From CAZYTO01 sp964650405 (GTDB taxonomy: Bacteria > Acidobacteriota > Thermoanaerobaculia > Gp7-AA8): 14,744 nucleotides of DNA. The translations under genes were made by a program, and so were the position numbers. Positions 14,104 through 14,744 of the stretch are shown piece by piece. The number at the start of each line of letters is the position of its first letter. The stretch's first letter is position 1. The stretch is taken from the NCBI GenBank assembly GCA_964650405.1, contig CAZYTO010000138.1, positions 1 through 14,744 on the forward strand, given 5' to 3'. The notes under the pieces are model-generated. The model saw only the letters and a program-made list of their open reading frames with translations, was not told where the DNA came from and made no database searches.

Positions 14104-14744
14104 ATGGAAGCCGAGTTCTCCCTTCGTCCCCGTGACGTCTTCGAAGAGCTGAAAAAGACCGTGGTCGGTCAGGACGACGCCCTGCGGGAGATCTCCGTTG
14201 CACTGGTCAAGCACCTGGTGGGGCACCCCGCGCCGAACATCCTGCTCATCGGCAACTCCGGCTCCGGAAAGACCACGCTCATGCGGGCCGTCGAGCAGTT
14301 CGTGGGGAGCCGGCCCGGCATGGATGAATACGCGAACGTCGTGCGCATCAACGCCAACGTCCTGGCCGAGGAGCACAGCGGGTACGGGAAAGCCGTCCTG
14401 GGGCGCCTGCTCACCAACGCCCGGCGGATGTACGGGTCTGGGGCGCCGCTGGAGATCCTGCTCGGCTCGATCGAGCACGGCATCGTCTTCGTCGACGAAG
14501 TCGACAAGATCCGCGCCCAGGTCAGCGGCAACCCGAACGTGCGCGGCATCATCGCCCAGGAGGCGCTGCTGACGCTCATGGAGAACGAGAACGTCGAGTT
14601 CGAGCTCGACGGCGAGGCGCACAACCTCAACTCCTCCGGCATCCTCTTCGTCGTCGGCGGGGCCTTCGAGGAGCTGTACGAGTCGGTCTACCGGCGGGCT
14701 ACCATCGGACAGGACGTCATGCCGATGAAGCCCGTGGTGGTGGG
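14104..14744 (+). CDS. ClpX-like AAA+ ATPase (3' end outside window)
   Basis: The first 213 residues of a AAA+ ATPase cut by the right edge. VVGQDDALREISVALVKHL (residues 20-38) matches the ClpX/HslU-type N-linker helix. GNSGSGKTT (50-58) is Walker A, GIVFVDEVDKI (126-136) is Walker B with the catalytic D131-E132, and QEALLTLME (152-160) with ILFVVGGAFEEL (180-191) follow the ClpX order up to sensor 1. It starts directly in the ATPase domain and lacks the N-terminal zinc-binding domain of true ClpX, so it is a ClpX-like homologue, not clpX itself. Compared with ClpX it has a longer segment between Walker A and B. ATG 14104 is the only reasonable start, but no Shine-Dalgarno sequence is seen. 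It follows the toxin gene by 56 bases on the same strand; a functional link is doubtful. Confidence 0.82.
   Translation, partial: MEAEFSLRPRDVFEELKKTVVGQDDALREISVALVKHLVGHPAPNILLIGNSGSGKTTLMRAVEQFVGSRPGMDEYANVVRINANVLAEEHSGYGKAVLGRLLTNARRMYGSGAPLEILLGSIEHGIVFVDEVDKIRAQVSGNPNVRGIIAQEALLTLMENENVEFELDGEAHNLNSSGILFVVGGAFEELYESVYRRATIGQDVMPMKPVVV

Overview
The window is GC-rich (roughly 65%), densely coding bacterial chromosome. The long extracellular proteins built from Ig-like 'He_PIG' units and right-handed beta-helices, together with three tandem phage-tail-collar (microcystin-dependent/MdpB-type) genes, resemble what is found in soil or sediment Acidobacteriota such as Thermoanaerobaculia/Vicinamibacteria. 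That assignment is from memory of similar proteins and is only a guess; there is no rRNA or other marker to fix it. The sequence is a scaffold with four runs of N (1506-1515, 5737-5746, 7650-7749, 8843-8852), and all four fall inside the two giant repetitive genes.

Layout, left to right. (1) 3-3254: the 3' part of a giant secreted beta-helix protein (paralog 1), open at the left edge. (2) 3255-3509: terminator, promoter candidate and a structured leader. (3) 3510-5071: an operon of three tail-collar proteins with strong Shine-Dalgarno sites, closed by a perfect 15-bp hairpin terminator. (4) 5072-5484: an intergenic region with a G-tract cluster and a good promoter whose spacer is a perfect inverted repeat. 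(5) 5485-12402: a second giant secreted protein (paralog 2). It has a signal peptide, an N-terminal glycine-rich beta-solenoid, at least 11 He_PIG-like repeats with a regular two-cysteine pattern, a cadherin-like module, and a C-terminal beta-helix homologous to paralog 1. It is one gene cut into four reading segments by three assembly gaps. (6) 12421-12450: a strong terminator. (7) 12532-13023: a GNAT acetyltransferase. (8) 13045-13383, minus strand: a small protein resembling the DUF6916 family. (9) 13480-14047: a VapB/VapC-type toxin-antitoxin pair with an apparently leaderless promoter. (10) 14104 to the right edge: the start of a ClpX-like AAA+ ATPase.

How the genes may work together: the two giant proteins look like surface or exported adhesins, and they bracket a three-gene collar operon whose products each carry the HxH motif used for metal-bound trimerisation in phage short tail fibres. 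The GNAT and the DUF6916-like protein are, to my recollection, recurrent neighbours of such collar triplets outside prophages. The most interesting reading is therefore a cell-surface fibre or adhesion locus made of collar proteins, giant repeat proteins and accessory proteins. No other phage structural gene is present, so this is not an ordinary prophage. The toxin-antitoxin pair and the ATPase look like unrelated neighbours.

Assembly caution: at two of the 10-N gaps the flanking contig ends are error-rich copies of the same sequence, and the 100-N gap is flanked by an exact 55-bp duplicate. Apparent stops and frame changes around those gaps are best treated as artefacts.
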